Positions 25,507-34,491 of a stretch of DNA of 64,000 bases are shown one piece after another. The translations under genes and the position numbers were made by a program. The DNA comes from Candidatus Thorarchaeota archaeon. GTDB taxonomy: Archaea > Asgardarchaeota > Thorarchaeia > Thorarchaeales > Thorarchaeaceae. Location: NCBI GenBank assembly GCA_003345595.1, contig PRDI01000075.1, positions 1 to 64,000 on the forward strand, in the 5' to 3' direction. The first letter of the stretch is position 1. Each line of letters opens with the position of its first letter. A model generated the notes under the pieces. That model ran no database searches. It had not been told where the DNA came from and saw only the letters and a program-made list of their open reading frames with translations.

Positions 25507-26248
25507 CTGGGGTGCTTCCTTGCTGAGTCCTCTCCTCAGACCATTTACCTGTTTCTGCTGGCTCAGGAGTTGAAGACAAGCCTCTCCGAGTAAGATACAG
25601 CACAGCGGTCTTCCTATCACCTTCAGGTCTCGTTCTTTCGATAAATCTCTGTGCCCGAGATTGTCCTATACGCATCTGCATTACATAGTCCGCCCAATAG
25701 TCCAAGATGTTTTTGGCAACAGGCTCAAAGGCGCTGTAGTCACCCGGCACGCCTCGTACTTGGTTGAGAACCAAGACCGCCATGTCACCCAGTCTTGCAA
25801 GCCCCTTCAAGAAGCCTGTCTGCCTGTTCAATTCTCGATGGGCGACATAGTTTGTGGCCTTGTCCTCTAGCACACTCCTATACAATCGAGTGAGAGTATC
25901 AACCACCACGAGTCTAGTTCCCTCTCTCGCATAGAGCTCAAGATCATCTATTATTGCGCCCTGTTCATCAAAGCTCTTTGGTATGAGAATTCTGACCATG
26001 TCCTCAATCTGGCTGAACCTCTTGTCAATAATCTGCTCAAGTCTCTCTATTGGCGAAGAACTCTCTGAGTTGACATACACAGTCCGGACGCCAATCCTAC
26101 AAGCGGAGTTCACAAACTGAAGGCCTAGGGTGGTCTTGCCAGAAGCGGCCTCACCGTACACATGTGTAATTGTTCCTGTGTGCAGGCCGCCGTCTAGGAC
26201 TCGGTCCAAGGGCAAAATGCCTGACGGAACAGTAAGTCCGCGTTTCAC
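25499..26248 (-). CDS. radB: RadB recombinase paralogue
   Basis: A 249-residue RecA-fold ATPase lacking the N-terminal helix-hairpin-helix domain of RadA, as expected of RadB. Walker A is GEAASGKTT, Walker B is RLVVVDTLT. It begins with GTG at 26248 and ends inside the carS start. RadB assists RadA in homologous recombination. The tail after residue 225 (PEPAETGKWSEERTQQ) is variable. Confidence 0.92.
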   Translation of the reverse strand: MKRGLTVPSGILPLDRVLDGGLHTGTITHVYGEAASGKTTLGLQFVNSACRIGVRTVYVNSESSSPIERLEQIIDKRFSQIEDMVRILIPKSFDEQGAIIDDLELYAREGTRLVVVDTLTRLYRSVLEDKATNYVAHRELNRQTGFLKGLARLGDMAVLVLNQVRGVPGDYSAFEPVAKNILDYWADYVMQMRIGQSRAQRFIERTRPEGDRKTAVLYLTRRGLSSTPEPAETGKWSEERTQQGSTPDV

Positions 26249-26302
26249 TACTCTTGTTTCGTACCAGATGAGTCATAAGCATAACGGGCGACTGACTGAC
26301 CA

Positions 26303-27073
26303 ATGGCGCAGAATGAGATTGCCATCGCTACTCGTGACCCAAAGGCCCTCTATCACGCTGTGAAGATACTCAAGGGGCTGAAGATTGGCTTCACAATATG
26401 CGCCCCTAACGACTTTGAGTGTGATATTGCAAAGGTCGTCATAACGACTGAGGCTGAGGAACCACAGAACCAGGATACACGAACCGTTTTAGTCGGGACT
26501 GATCCGGATCCAGATTCAGTTGCGATTGACATCATGGTCCGGCTCCTCGAGATTCATAACCCTGCATGTATCATCATCGGCATCGATCCTGGTATGCGAA
26601 ACGGACTGGCGTTAGTGATTGACGGGAAGTCTGTGCACACGAGGAACTCATCTTCACCAATTGACGCTGTTCAACGCACTCTGAGCTGGATTGACCATGT
26701 CAGGCAGCTGTACCACGACAGTGTGATCATAGTCCGGGTCGGAACTGGCTCTCCTCTTTATTCTGCTCTCTATCTACGTGGAATCCTCGGCAGAGGCAAT
26801 GTGTCCGCGGTGGAACTCGTGAATGAACACCATACGACGCTCGCTGGTTCGCTACATTCCGACCAATCTTCTGCGTCTATGATTGCAGCTCGTCACGGAC
26901 GTGCTCCCAGTGAGTCAGATGTCACAATTGAGCCAAAGGATGGTCACGTTAGGTCCTTGAAACGGCTTGTCGCTCGAATCACTGATGGCAGACGGTCTTT
27001 GACAACGGAAGAGGCGCAGTCAATCCTAGTTGGGACATCATCACTCGAGAGCATCATAAACGGAGTCGCCTAG
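26303..27073 (+). CDS. RuvC/RNase H-fold protein, function unknown
   Basis: A 256-residue protein. The core IIIGIDPGMRNGLALVIDG carries the first catalytic aspartate (Asp95) in the form used by RuvC, YqgF and related RNase H-fold nucleases. A later strand VIIVRVGTG, and an acidic helix SDQSSASMIAARHG resembling the last RuvC motif, complete the fold. The first 85 residues are a separate small alpha/beta region. It is divergent from radB and convergent with the XPD helicase, overlapping it by four bases. A nuclease or junction-processing role is inferred from fold and neighbours. Confidence 0.65.
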   Translation: MAQNEIAIATRDPKALYHAVKILKGLKIGFTICAPNDFECDIAKVVITTEAEEPQNQDTRTVLVGTDPDPDSVAIDIMVRLLEIHNPACIIIGIDPGMRNGLALVIDGKSVHTRNSSSPIDAVQRTLSWIDHVRQLYHDSVIIVRVGTGSPLYSALYLRGILGRGNVSAVELVNEHHTTLAGSLHSDQSSASMIAARHGRAPSESDVTIEPKDGHVRSLKRLVARITDGRRSLTTEEAQSILVGTSSLESIINGVA

Positions 27074-28998
27074 TTTGAGAAGAAGGCTGCCACCTGCTCT
27101 GCTACCGCAGAGGGGTCGTCCGGCATTGTTCTTGTCACTTTGTCCAACCATGACGGCATGAATCTGCGAAGGTAGCGTGTCGCAAAGCGCTTGTCCAAAA
27201 AGACAATCACTCCTCGGTCAGATGGTCTTCGAACAGGTCTGCCGGCCGCTTGAATGGCCCTTGTCATTGAGGGCAGGACGTAAGCGTATTGTCTTCCTCT
27301 GCCGTTGAAGCGTCTGTCAAAGTACTCTATTAGTGCTTCAGTGCGGGGTGTCGGTTTTGCATAGGGTACTCCAACAACTACAACGCTCTCCATGGCCGGG
27401 CCGGGGAAATCGCCCCCTTCAGAGTTGCGACCACCCTGTACACCGAGAAGCACAGCTCCCCCTTTGTCACCTCTGCTCTTGAAATCCTCAATCATTATGT
27501 CGTTCTCACTTGTCTTCATTCCCTGCCTCTCAACAAACAGTCTTCTATTCAGCTTCTTCTCAAGACCTGCCTTGAGCAGTGACTCGGCGATGGAGTAGCT
27601 CGATGCAAAAACCCCCGTGTTGCCGGGTGTAGCATTCACAACCGCTACACAATGCTCTACCATGTGTTGAAACAGTGTTTCATTTCTGCCTTCATAGGAA
27701 GTGTCCAGTCCCTCGACAATGATTCCGAGCCTGCTCTCAGCTCCAAAGGGACTTTGAAAGGCGACTTTCACAGTTTCGGGTCCAAGACCAAGCATGTCGG
27801 TATACGCATCAAGAGGTGACAACGTGCCTGAAACTGCAACGGAGCTGTGAACAAGCTTCAAGATAGGACTGGTGACACTGGTTGGGTCAAGAGCCAAGAG
27901 GTCGAGTGAAACCTTCCTGCTATCCCCCGTGCCCCGCTCAGATGCGATTATGAATGCATAGTCGTCACGTTCAGCGCATCGCAGCCATTTGCCGAGGAAC
28001 TCTGCCACTCGGTGAATTGCTGAACGCGGGAGCTTCCCTGCTCTCAGCAACCCCTTCTTGATCTTCAATCCGGTTTCAGCCATATGGGAGACGATTTGAG
28101 TTTCACCAGCCAGCTCCGACGCCTTCACAGCGGCATTGTAGATGTCTGTAGGTTTGATAGTTCTCTCTTCGTTCTCTTCCATCCCGCTCGATATCTCAAG
28201 GATCACCTTTGCCAGCCCACGACAGAAGACTCTTGAAACAGGGTCGCTGTACGTTTCGGCCTCCTTCATTGCCTGTCTTACTGTACCCACTGGAAGTGAG
28301 TCACTTGCTGAGTCGAGTGCCGTGAAAGGGACGTTGTGTGCTTCGTCTTCAATCAAGACAACTTTCGACATCGGCACCCCAAGATCAGGCATGAATGATT
28401 CGAATATGAACGGATCAAAGACGTAGAGATATGACAGGGCCACGACATCGGCGCCCCTTGCAAGTGACTTCGCCATTTCGTATGGGCAGACTGACCATCC
28501 CTTTGCTATCCCAACCACATCGGATGCAGTGAGAATCCTTTTTGGCATGTCCTCGAATGGGTCGTCTGATGCGATCAGTTTCTTCATGTGTTCGTGATAC
28601 GCGCATTTTCCAGTCGCTTTGAGCTGTCCACAGACCTCACTCAAGGGTGCTACGAAGTCTGCATTCTCAAGCACAAACTGGTTCAGGCACATGTGCTGTC
28701 GTCCTCTGAAGGAGATGCCAGTCACATCATGGCGACCAGATATTGCATCCAGCTCCTCCATCACCCGGTCCAGTTGCCTGTGTGTACGGGCACAGTATAG
28801 CATTTTGGCCTTGTTCTCTTTGACCCAAGGCAGAACGCTACACAGTGTCACACATGTCTTTCCGAATCCATTGGGTGCTTCGCAGCATATGTTCTTTCCC
28901 GCTCTGACAGAGCTCTCTATCACCTGCATCATCTCCTCCTGCCCTTTCCGCTTCTCTGGGTATGGAAAGAAACTCATGTAGGAGAGGATGTCGCTCAT
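27070..28998 (-). CDS. xpd: XPD/Rad3-family helicase
   Basis: A 642-residue 5'-3' DNA helicase with an iron-sulfur cluster. Walker A is EAPNGFGKT, the DEAH box is LIEDEAHN (about residue 217), and motif VI is AIQAAGRPVRRPSDRG. Four cysteines between motifs Ia and II (in QHMCLNQ, SEVCGQ, TGKCAYH and SVCPYE) are the cluster ligands. The start ATG is at 28998. It functions in nucleotide excision repair in eukaryotes; the archaeal role is less certain. Confidence 0.95.
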   Translation of the reverse strand: MSDILSYMSFFPYPEKRKGQEEMMQVIESSVRAGKNICCEAPNGFGKTCVTLCSVLPWVKENKAKMLYCARTHRQLDRVMEELDAISGRHDVTGISFRGRQHMCLNQFVLENADFVAPLSEVCGQLKATGKCAYHEHMKKLIASDDPFEDMPKRILTASDVVGIAKGWSVCPYEMAKSLARGADVVALSYLYVFDPFIFESFMPDLGVPMSKVVLIEDEAHNVPFTALDSASDSLPVGTVRQAMKEAETYSDPVSRVFCRGLAKVILEISSGMEENEERTIKPTDIYNAAVKASELAGETQIVSHMAETGLKIKKGLLRAGKLPRSAIHRVAEFLGKWLRCAERDDYAFIIASERGTGDSRKVSLDLLALDPTSVTSPILKLVHSSVAVSGTLSPLDAYTDMLGLGPETVKVAFQSPFGAESRLGIIVEGLDTSYEGRNETLFQHMVEHCVAVVNATPGNTGVFASSYSIAESLLKAGLEKKLNRRLFVERQGMKTSENDIMIEDFKSRGDKGGAVLLGVQGGRNSEGGDFPGPAMESVVVVGVPYAKPTPRTEALIEYFDRRFNGRGRQYAYVLPSMTRAIQAAGRPVRRPSDRGVIVFLDKRFATRYLRRFMPSWLDKVTRTMPDDPSAVAEQVAAFFSN

Positions 28999-29138
28999 GG
29001 GAGTCGGTTTTCAGTGATTGGTTGACGACTGATAATGATGTTGTTTGCTATTGCCAAAAGCCCGGTTGAGGTATTGTATCGTGGGCCATTCGGCATTGAT
29101 TTATCGTCGACCTGTTGTCCATCTAGCCGGGGCTACGA

Positions 29139-29483
29139 ATGGAATCAGGCGAGATTCAGGACTTTGAAAGCGAAACAGAACGTGCTCGGCTGAAAGTGCG
29201 AGTCATGCATCTTGAAAACGGGCTCTTGATTCTAATCTCAGATTCAGAGCGGTTTCGCTTGGGCCTCTCGGCTGTAGCAGTCCCAGGTGGATCTGGTAGA
29301 CCGGAGCCCAGTTCCACAGGGTTCCTGTCTGTCGGAGAGGAGGCTGTACAAGTGCGCATTCTGGCCGAAACTGTTGCGAAACGTACAGGCCAGATGTGCA
29401 TGGTGGTAGTCGCTGTCAAAGAGCTAAGCCGTGCCTTCCTGATGGACATCACTAGGACTCTGAGGGAACATGTCCCGAAGTGA
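29139..29483 (+). CDS. Small protein resembling proteasome assembly chaperone 4
   Basis: A 114-residue protein. The pattern LLILISDSERFRLGLSAVAVP followed by STGFLSVGEE and LAETVAKRTGQMCMVVVAV resembles the PAC4/Pba4 fold of eukaryotic proteasome assembly chaperones. I give this as a weak match. The proteasome beta gene lies far away at 52189-52779. Its 3' end overlaps the small zinc protein on the other strand by about 32 bases. Confidence 0.5.
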   Translation: MESGEIQDFESETERARLKVRVMHLENGLLILISDSERFRLGLSAVAVPGGSGRPEPSSTGFLSVGEEAVQVRILAETVAKRTGQMCMVVVAVKELSRAFLMDITRTLREHVPK

Positions 29484-29682
29484 CGTAGTCAATCACTTCC
29501 TGAACCCACGGTCCGAGTCCCTCGACGTGGCGTAGTGCGGCAAGATAGTCCATCCAGCCAATCTCCAGCGCTCTCTTCCATCTGTCAAATGCGATGTGTA
29601 GTCTGTCAAGGGCCTCTCGGTGAAATCTGCATAGCTCGCTGTTGTCTACCGATTCACGGCCGCAGAGTGGGCAGTCTGTCAG
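29452..29682 (-). CDS. Small zinc-binding protein with apparent CUG start
   Basis: A 76-codon frame immediately downstream of topA encodes TDCPLCGRESVDNSELCRFH, a CxxC...CxxH zinc knuckle, then a helical, Trp-rich region ending YVTSGHVPSES. No ATG, GTG or TTG precedes the zinc site. A CTG at 29682 overlaps the topA stop as CTGA and has GGAGGTGA about six bases upstream, so it is the likely start. The next ATG would remove the zinc ligands. Reasonable amino-acid composition and coupling argue for a real gene. Function unknown. Confidence 0.65.
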   Translation of the reverse strand: MTDCPLCGRESVDNSELCRFHREALDRLHIAFDRWKRALEIGWMDYLAALRHVEGLGPWVQEVIDYVTSGHVPSES

Positions 29683-31868
29683 AGTTCGTCACCTCCATAG
29701 GATTGGTCCTTAGTTTCTCTGTCAGTCCTTCGTTTCTCGAGGAGTTCAAGGTCCTGTTGGCGGCCTGGGCACTTTGTCCAATTCAGACATGTTTCCCACG
29801 CCCTCTTCCCGGACTGAATCTTGATCATGCGATGTCCGCAATGAGGGCAGATCCTGTCCAGGGGCATCAGCTTGCCTTTCTGCGGCAAAGGAAAGGTCAC
29901 GTTACACGTTCCCCTCTTATAGTTCGAACACCCCACAAACCTCTTTCGGGTCTTTGGTGAGTAAACGACAACTAGAGTTCCATCAGCGCAACTGGGACAA
30001 GGCCCTATTTCCTGCTCCTCTCTCCAGTACCTTCGCAGTCCCTTCGCTAGGGCTTGGCCTATGTCTTCCTCCTGCGATTTGAAGTCCTGCAGTAGTTTCG
30101 CGAGCTCAGTCTTAGCGTCAGAAAGCACGCTTTCTCTTTGCCCAACGCCTTGCTGAATCTCCTCCATCTTCAGTTCGAGCCGGCGTGTCATATCAGCGGA
30201 CAACATGTCGGGCACGTGTAGTTGGAGAGTTTCAAAGGCCGCATAGCCCAGCGCGGAGAGTTCAAACCGACCGCCGAGCGTGTACCCTCTAGAGTTGATG
30301 GAGTCGATAATCCCGGCACGAGTGGATTTTGTACCCAAGTTCTCCTTCTCCAGTAATTTCAGTAGACTGGATGGATTGAAACGAGCAGGGGGCGGCGTAT
30401 ACTTCTCATCAGCATGAACCGACGTTAGGTCAATCAAATCGCCTTCGCTGAGCGGGGGCATTGCTTTCTCGTTCGTAATAGCATAGGGGCCGTAGAAGCT
30501 AGTCCATCCAGCCTCGAGGACTCCCAAGCTCCTCAGGTAGAAGAGGTGTCCATCGCATCTGATGTCGGCTCTCACGACTTGTTTCACAGCAGGCTCTCCG
30601 AACAAAGCGAGGAACCTGCGCACCACCAAGTCATACACCTTCTCTTCGTTTGCTGCCAGCTTCTTAGTGGGTAGATTTCCCGTCGGCAGTATCGCGGGAT
30701 GTGCTGGGTCTTCCATCTCACCCTGCACTGGTACCAAGCTCTTGCGCTGAAGAAGACGTCCAACAAGTGGAATGTACTTGCTCATCTTTCCAATGTCTTC
30801 GAGCGTCTGTCTGATATTCAGAGCAGATGGCACCTTTTGGCTGTTAGTCCTAGGATATGTGATGAGAGCATCAAGATACAATCCCTGTGCAATCTGCAGG
30901 GTTCGGCTTGGTCGGAGTTCGAAATGCCTGTACGCCTCCGCCTGGAGGTCACTGAGATTGAAGGGGGGCGGGGGGTTCTGTGAGAAGGTTCTGCTTGTGA
31001 TCGAGCTCACGCGACCAGTTCGACCAAGCAGACTCTTTACCAGGATGTCTGCTTGTGTCTTTGTTTCAATCCTTCTCTTGCTGTACTCCAGACTTATTTG
31101 CTGTCCATCTAGAACCGCTGTAGTAGACAAGGTCCAGAACGGTATCGGTACAAAGAGATTGATCTGCTGATCGCGTTCCGCCACAAATGCTAGTGTGGGA
31201 CCTTGAACTCTTCCTGTCGAAACAATCCTGAACAGTCCTGTTGCGTTCTTTATGGCGAGCGTGAGCGCGCGTGTGAGATTGATGCCATACAGCCAGTCCA
31301 CTTCATGTCTCACGCAGCCTGACTTGATCATAGGAAAATCGAGAGTCGGCATCAGGGTTTCATAGGCTCTCTGCAATTCTGGTTTAGTCAGGGACGAGAA
31401 GGCCATCCTCTGTGCTCTTGAGGGGTCGATACCACAGACATGTTTGACAATCAAGTAGCCAATCAGACTTCCTTCGATATCGTAGTCCGTGGCCACAACA
31501 AACTTGTCAGCATCCACAGAGAGGCGTCTTATCAGTTCGATGACCGGCTTGGTGTTGCCTGCGTTCCTTTCGACTTCATATTTGGGTGCCCACTCTGTAT
31601 CGAGTCGTGGATACGTCCATCCTCTCTCAGTCTGCCGAAGCTCATACAGATGTCCAAGAGCGTAGACAACGGTGAGAGAGTCACCCCGGCATTTGCACTC
31701 ATAGTATGAGGCTTTTCCACTCTTGACTTCATGGGAGCCAGAGTGATCATCGAGTGCCTCAGCTATTCTCTTAGCCGCATTTGGTTTTTCCGAGATCACA
31801 AGGACCCGGGACAGTTCTATTCGCCTCTGGTTCTCTTGCTGTCGTCGATACTCGCGTGTTTTTAACAA
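29679..31868 (-). CDS. topA: DNA topoisomerase I (type IA)
   Basis: A 729-residue type IA topoisomerase. The Toprim domain has VLVISEKPNAAKRIAEAL and VVATDYDIEGSLIG; the active-site tyrosine is in LDALITYPRTNSQ (about residue 340). Two C-terminal zinc ribbons follow: GPCPSCADGTLV...FVGCSNYKRGTC and ICPHCGHRM...CLNWTKCPG. The frame opens with TTG at 31868, giving an unusual 20-residue N-terminal tail before SRVLVISEKP. A CTG directly before SRVLV is another possible start, so the N-terminus is uncertain. Confidence 0.94.
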   Translation of the reverse strand: MLKTREYRRQQENQRRIELSRVLVISEKPNAAKRIAEALDDHSGSHEVKSGKASYYECKCRGDSLTVVYALGHLYELRQTERGWTYPRLDTEWAPKYEVERNAGNTKPVIELIRRLSVDADKFVVATDYDIEGSLIGYLIVKHVCGIDPSRAQRMAFSSLTKPELQRAYETLMPTLDFPMIKSGCVRHEVDWLYGINLTRALTLAIKNATGLFRIVSTGRVQGPTLAFVAERDQQINLFVPIPFWTLSTTAVLDGQQISLEYSKRRIETKTQADILVKSLLGRTGRVSSITSRTFSQNPPPPFNLSDLQAEAYRHFELRPSRTLQIAQGLYLDALITYPRTNSQKVPSALNIRQTLEDIGKMSKYIPLVGRLLQRKSLVPVQGEMEDPAHPAILPTGNLPTKKLAANEEKVYDLVVRRFLALFGEPAVKQVVRADIRCDGHLFYLRSLGVLEAGWTSFYGPYAITNEKAMPPLSEGDLIDLTSVHADEKYTPPPARFNPSSLLKLLEKENLGTKSTRAGIIDSINSRGYTLGGRFELSALGYAAFETLQLHVPDMLSADMTRRLELKMEEIQQGVGQRESVLSDAKTELAKLLQDFKSQEEDIGQALAKGLRRYWREEQEIGPCPSCADGTLVVVYSPKTRKRFVGCSNYKRGTCNVTFPLPQKGKLMPLDRICPHCGHRMIKIQSGKRAWETCLNWTKCPGRQQDLELLEKRRTDRETKDQSYGGDEL

Positions 31869-31917
31869 TGACTCTGTGCCACGCTTATGTCATGGTACAG
31901 GCCTACATCTCACGATA

Positions 31918-31926
31918 TTTTTAAAA
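31918..31926 (+). promoter_or_regulatory. TATA box upstream of the OST3/OSTC-like gene
   Basis: TTTTTAAAA is one of the strongest TATA elements in the window. Transcription would start near 31950, leaving about 80 bases of leader before the ATG at 32029. Confidence 0.6.
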
Positions 31927-32028
31927 GCAGACCTACCGACCTCGCTCGCTGAGGTTTGCCAGTTGCCTGTATGGTGGCCGCGATTCATAATTAAGCCGCA
32001 AGTACGACTCACGAGGCCCCGTTTTGGA

Positions 32029-32376
32029 ATGCCTGCACGTCCTCCCGACATAGTCCTCTTTGGAGGCCTGTTGCTGGTGGTCCTGTTTATTATGGGTGGC
32101 AACATTTACACGCTAGTCAAGACCCCACCCGCGATTGCTGCTGACTCATCAGGAAATCCAATCCTTATTGCGCCAGGTATTGATGTCCAGCTTGGACTGG
32201 AGGGGATTGTGGCCTCGGTCGTCATTTTCATAGGAACTGTTGGTGTTGGTCTCGTCTATCTGTCCTCAAAGTATGTTTTCCAGCCCGGCTACGCAACACG
32301 TCTGATGGTTCTTGGTGCAATACTTGCAGGGGGCGCATTCTTAGTCATAAGCTACCTCTATGGTCTTAAGACGTAG
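32029..32376 (+). CDS. OST3/OST6/OSTC-like membrane protein
   Basis: A 115-residue protein with three membrane spans. The loop PPAIAADSSGNPI followed by DVQLGLEGIVAS and a glycine-rich span resembles the C-terminal module of eukaryotic OST3/OST6 and OSTC, accessory subunits of oligosaccharyltransferase. The catalytic homologue AglB is encoded 4 kb downstream. I chose ATG 32029, which starts the first span; an upstream in-frame start would add 51 residues without sense. The match is by pattern, so it should be confirmed by profile search. Confidence 0.7.
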   Translation: MPARPPDIVLFGGLLLVVLFIMGGNIYTLVKTPPAIAADSSGNPILIAPGIDVQLGLEGIVASVVIFIGTVGVGLVYLSSKYVFQPGYATRLMVLGAILAGGAFLVISYLYGLKT

Positions 32377-32468
32377 GGGACGCGGCAGGTCCGCAGAACG
32401 TGCCGGCAGCGCTCCAGTCAGACAGAGCACGAAGAAAGAGAATTTCCATTTGCCCCATAACGAGTCAC

Positions 32469-33182
32469 TCATCTGAGCTGAGTATAGGGCACATTAGTTT
32501 CTGCAAGCAGAGCCGAAACAAGTTCTTTGGCAATCTCAAGCTTAATCTTCTTCCTGTCATCCGCCTGATAATGAAACGCCCTGTCCGGTTTTGACCAGCG
32601 TCCAACCACGGTTCCGAAATCCATTCCCGCAAGGACTATGTGTCTTGGCACGTAGTGCAGCGCAATGTGACACGCCCTGTCTCCATCAGTGAACCCACCC
32701 CAGAGAAACGCTCTGTCAGTAGGCTCTACCTGAGTGCTCCCGAGTGCCTCCTTCAGTGTGGGAACGAACTGCTTGACTCTGTCCATGTTGTCGCCATGCG
32801 CGTGTACTATTGGTAATGCTCCGTTCTTTATGACACGCTCCAAATCCCCTCTGTTTCCATCGAGGTCTGTCACAAGCACATCACAGTGTCGATCCTGTTC
32901 TAAGAATGCAGTGGCTGCACCGTCAGCAGCGATATAAGCGGCGTCTTTGAGCTCTGCCATCTGAGCGGTTTCTCTGAGATGCCGTTCGAGAGAGGGTCCT
33001 GCCCCACAGACAACGACTTCATGATTGTAGATTCGGTTTCTGAGGCGAAACAGGATTGGGGCGGGGTCTATGCCTCTGAGTAACGACGTGAGCAGAACAG
33101 TTGCATTTCTGTCGGCCTCAACACTCAGTGCCAGTCTTCCGACTATGTCAAGATAGACTGGCTGCCAAGAGCTCCACTCCAT
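32469..33182 (-). CDS. mptE: MptE-like 6-hydroxymethyl-7,8-dihydropterin pyrophosphokinase
   Basis: A 237-residue DUF115-family protein. VVVCGAGPSLERHLRE (nucleotide loop), AYIAADGAATAFL and DVLVTDLDGN are the family signatures. Archaeal MptE transfers pyrophosphate from ATP to 6-hydroxymethyldihydropterin for folate or methanopterin synthesis. It follows the dihydropteroate synthase by six bases on the same strand, so two consecutive pterin steps are encoded together. Confidence 0.88.
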   Translation of the reverse strand: MEWSSWQPVYLDIVGRLALSVEADRNATVLLTSLLRGIDPAPILFRLRNRIYNHEVVVCGAGPSLERHLRETAQMAELKDAAYIAADGAATAFLEQDRHCDVLVTDLDGNRGDLERVIKNGALPIVHAHGDNMDRVKQFVPTLKEALGSTQVEPTDRAFLWGGFTDGDRACHIALHYVPRHIVLAGMDFGTVVGRWSKPDRAFHYQADDRKKIKLEIAKELVSALLAETNVPYTQLR

Positions 33183-33188
33183 GACAAA

Positions 33189-34403
33189 TCACCCGACTTG
33201 ACGACTGCGGTCGGCCATTAGTGACTGTATTCCCTTGGCGATATCTATGAGTCGAAAGTACTGCATCTTGGATATCCTCTTTGTCATTCTTCCAAGCTGA
33301 AGAGGTGTTCCCATTATCAGGATGTCCGTGTGATCAGTGCGATGATCTATGACATCGTGATGATAGGCTGCATCTCCTCCAACCGCTAGCATCTCCTGCT
33401 TGATTATGAGCGCCGCGGAGGTCGGAGCCTCCCTGATCCGGAAGCTGAGCATGACTGCCTTTTCAGCCAATGGATGAACGATTTCTGCATCTGCACCCAG
33501 TTGCTCGATCACGAGTGCAGCCTCTCTCTCATTAGAGAGATCCATTAGCTCAATGTTATCTCTTGTCATCAATGAGGAGTGCCTGAGAGCACGTCCGATT
33601 ATCGCCGCCATACGAGCTTCTTCCACGTCGTGCGCGCGAATCATGTCCGCACCGTTTGCGACTGCCAGGGATGTGGCAGCAATTGTGCCAACGATACGCG
33701 CCGCCGGGTCGGGTTGGCCAAGCAGTTGGCCTATGAACGCCTTTCTCGACACTCCCACAAGGAGTGGACGTTCCAATAATGTGAACCGCCTGAGGTTTCT
33801 AATAATCGACAAATCAACGTCAGTAGGTTTTCCGAAGCCAATACCCGGGTCCACGACAATCCGTTCATATCCAATCCCCTCCTCAATTGCTTTCTTCATG
33901 CTTGTCTTGAGTGTGTCCAGTGTTGCATCCAGACCTAGACACGGTTCTCCACAGTCCGCCATCAGTATGATTGGCACATCTGCATCTGCGACCAGCTTTC
34001 CCATTTTGTTGTCCGTACGAAGGCCTGAAACATCGTTGACAAGGGCTGCGCCAAGGTCCAGTGCCGCATGTGCAACAGTGGCGGAAGTCGTGTCGATAGA
34101 TACCGGAAGATGTGTGTTGTCAACGATTGATTTGAACGCCTCTGAAACTCTTGTCAGCTCCTGATCCGCACCTACTCTAGTTGTACCGTAGATGCTCTTT
34201 GGCGCACTGGAAGCGGCGCCCACATCGATGATGTCTGCACCTTCCCGTTCTATCTCCTGAACTTGTCGAACTATCTCGTCCCTTGAGGTCGCCACAGATC
34301 CGCCATAGAACGACTCAGGAGAGAGATTGATTACACCCATGACCCTGGTTGGGTTTTCGCGTCCAACCTTGAGTCCGTCGATGTCGGTTTCGCAAAGGCC
34401 CAT
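33189..34403 (-). CDS. folP: Dihydropteroate synthase with C-terminal extension
   Basis: A 404-residue TIM-barrel enzyme joining a pterin pyrophosphate to p-aminobenzoate (or a related arylamine). VMGVINLSPESFYGG, EGADIIDVGAASSAP, LVNDVSGLR and DPGIGFGKP are typical. After the barrel (about residue 275) comes an extra domain of about 130 residues with KQEMLAVGGDAAYHH and DILIMGTPLQLGRM. In several bacterial DHPS proteins a similar domain is N-terminal, so the order looks swapped. It is divergent from gcvT, which uses a folate-type carrier. Confidence 0.87.
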   Translation of the reverse strand: MGLCETDIDGLKVGRENPTRVMGVINLSPESFYGGSVATSRDEIVRQVQEIEREGADIIDVGAASSAPKSIYGTTRVGADQELTRVSEAFKSIVDNTHLPVSIDTTSATVAHAALDLGAALVNDVSGLRTDNKMGKLVADADVPIILMADCGEPCLGLDATLDTLKTSMKKAIEEGIGYERIVVDPGIGFGKPTDVDLSIIRNLRRFTLLERPLLVGVSRKAFIGQLLGQPDPAARIVGTIAATSLAVANGADMIRAHDVEEARMAAIIGRALRHSSLMTRDNIELMDLSNEREAALVIEQLGADAEIVHPLAEKAVMLSFRIREAPTSAALIIKQEMLAVGGDAAYHHDVIDHRTDHTDILIMGTPLQLGRMTKRISKMQYFRLIDIAKGIQSLMADRSRQVG

Positions 34404-34491
34404 GACTGGCTTTCCTCGGCTAGCCGATAGTATGGAAGAAGATAAAACCTAGGGGATGCGACAACCCCAACACCTGAGGCGGTGAACGGAG

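Noticed and set aside
33553-34164. Plus-strand open frame of 203 codons
   Set aside because: It lies opposite the core motifs of dihydropteroate synthase and shows no domain of its own.
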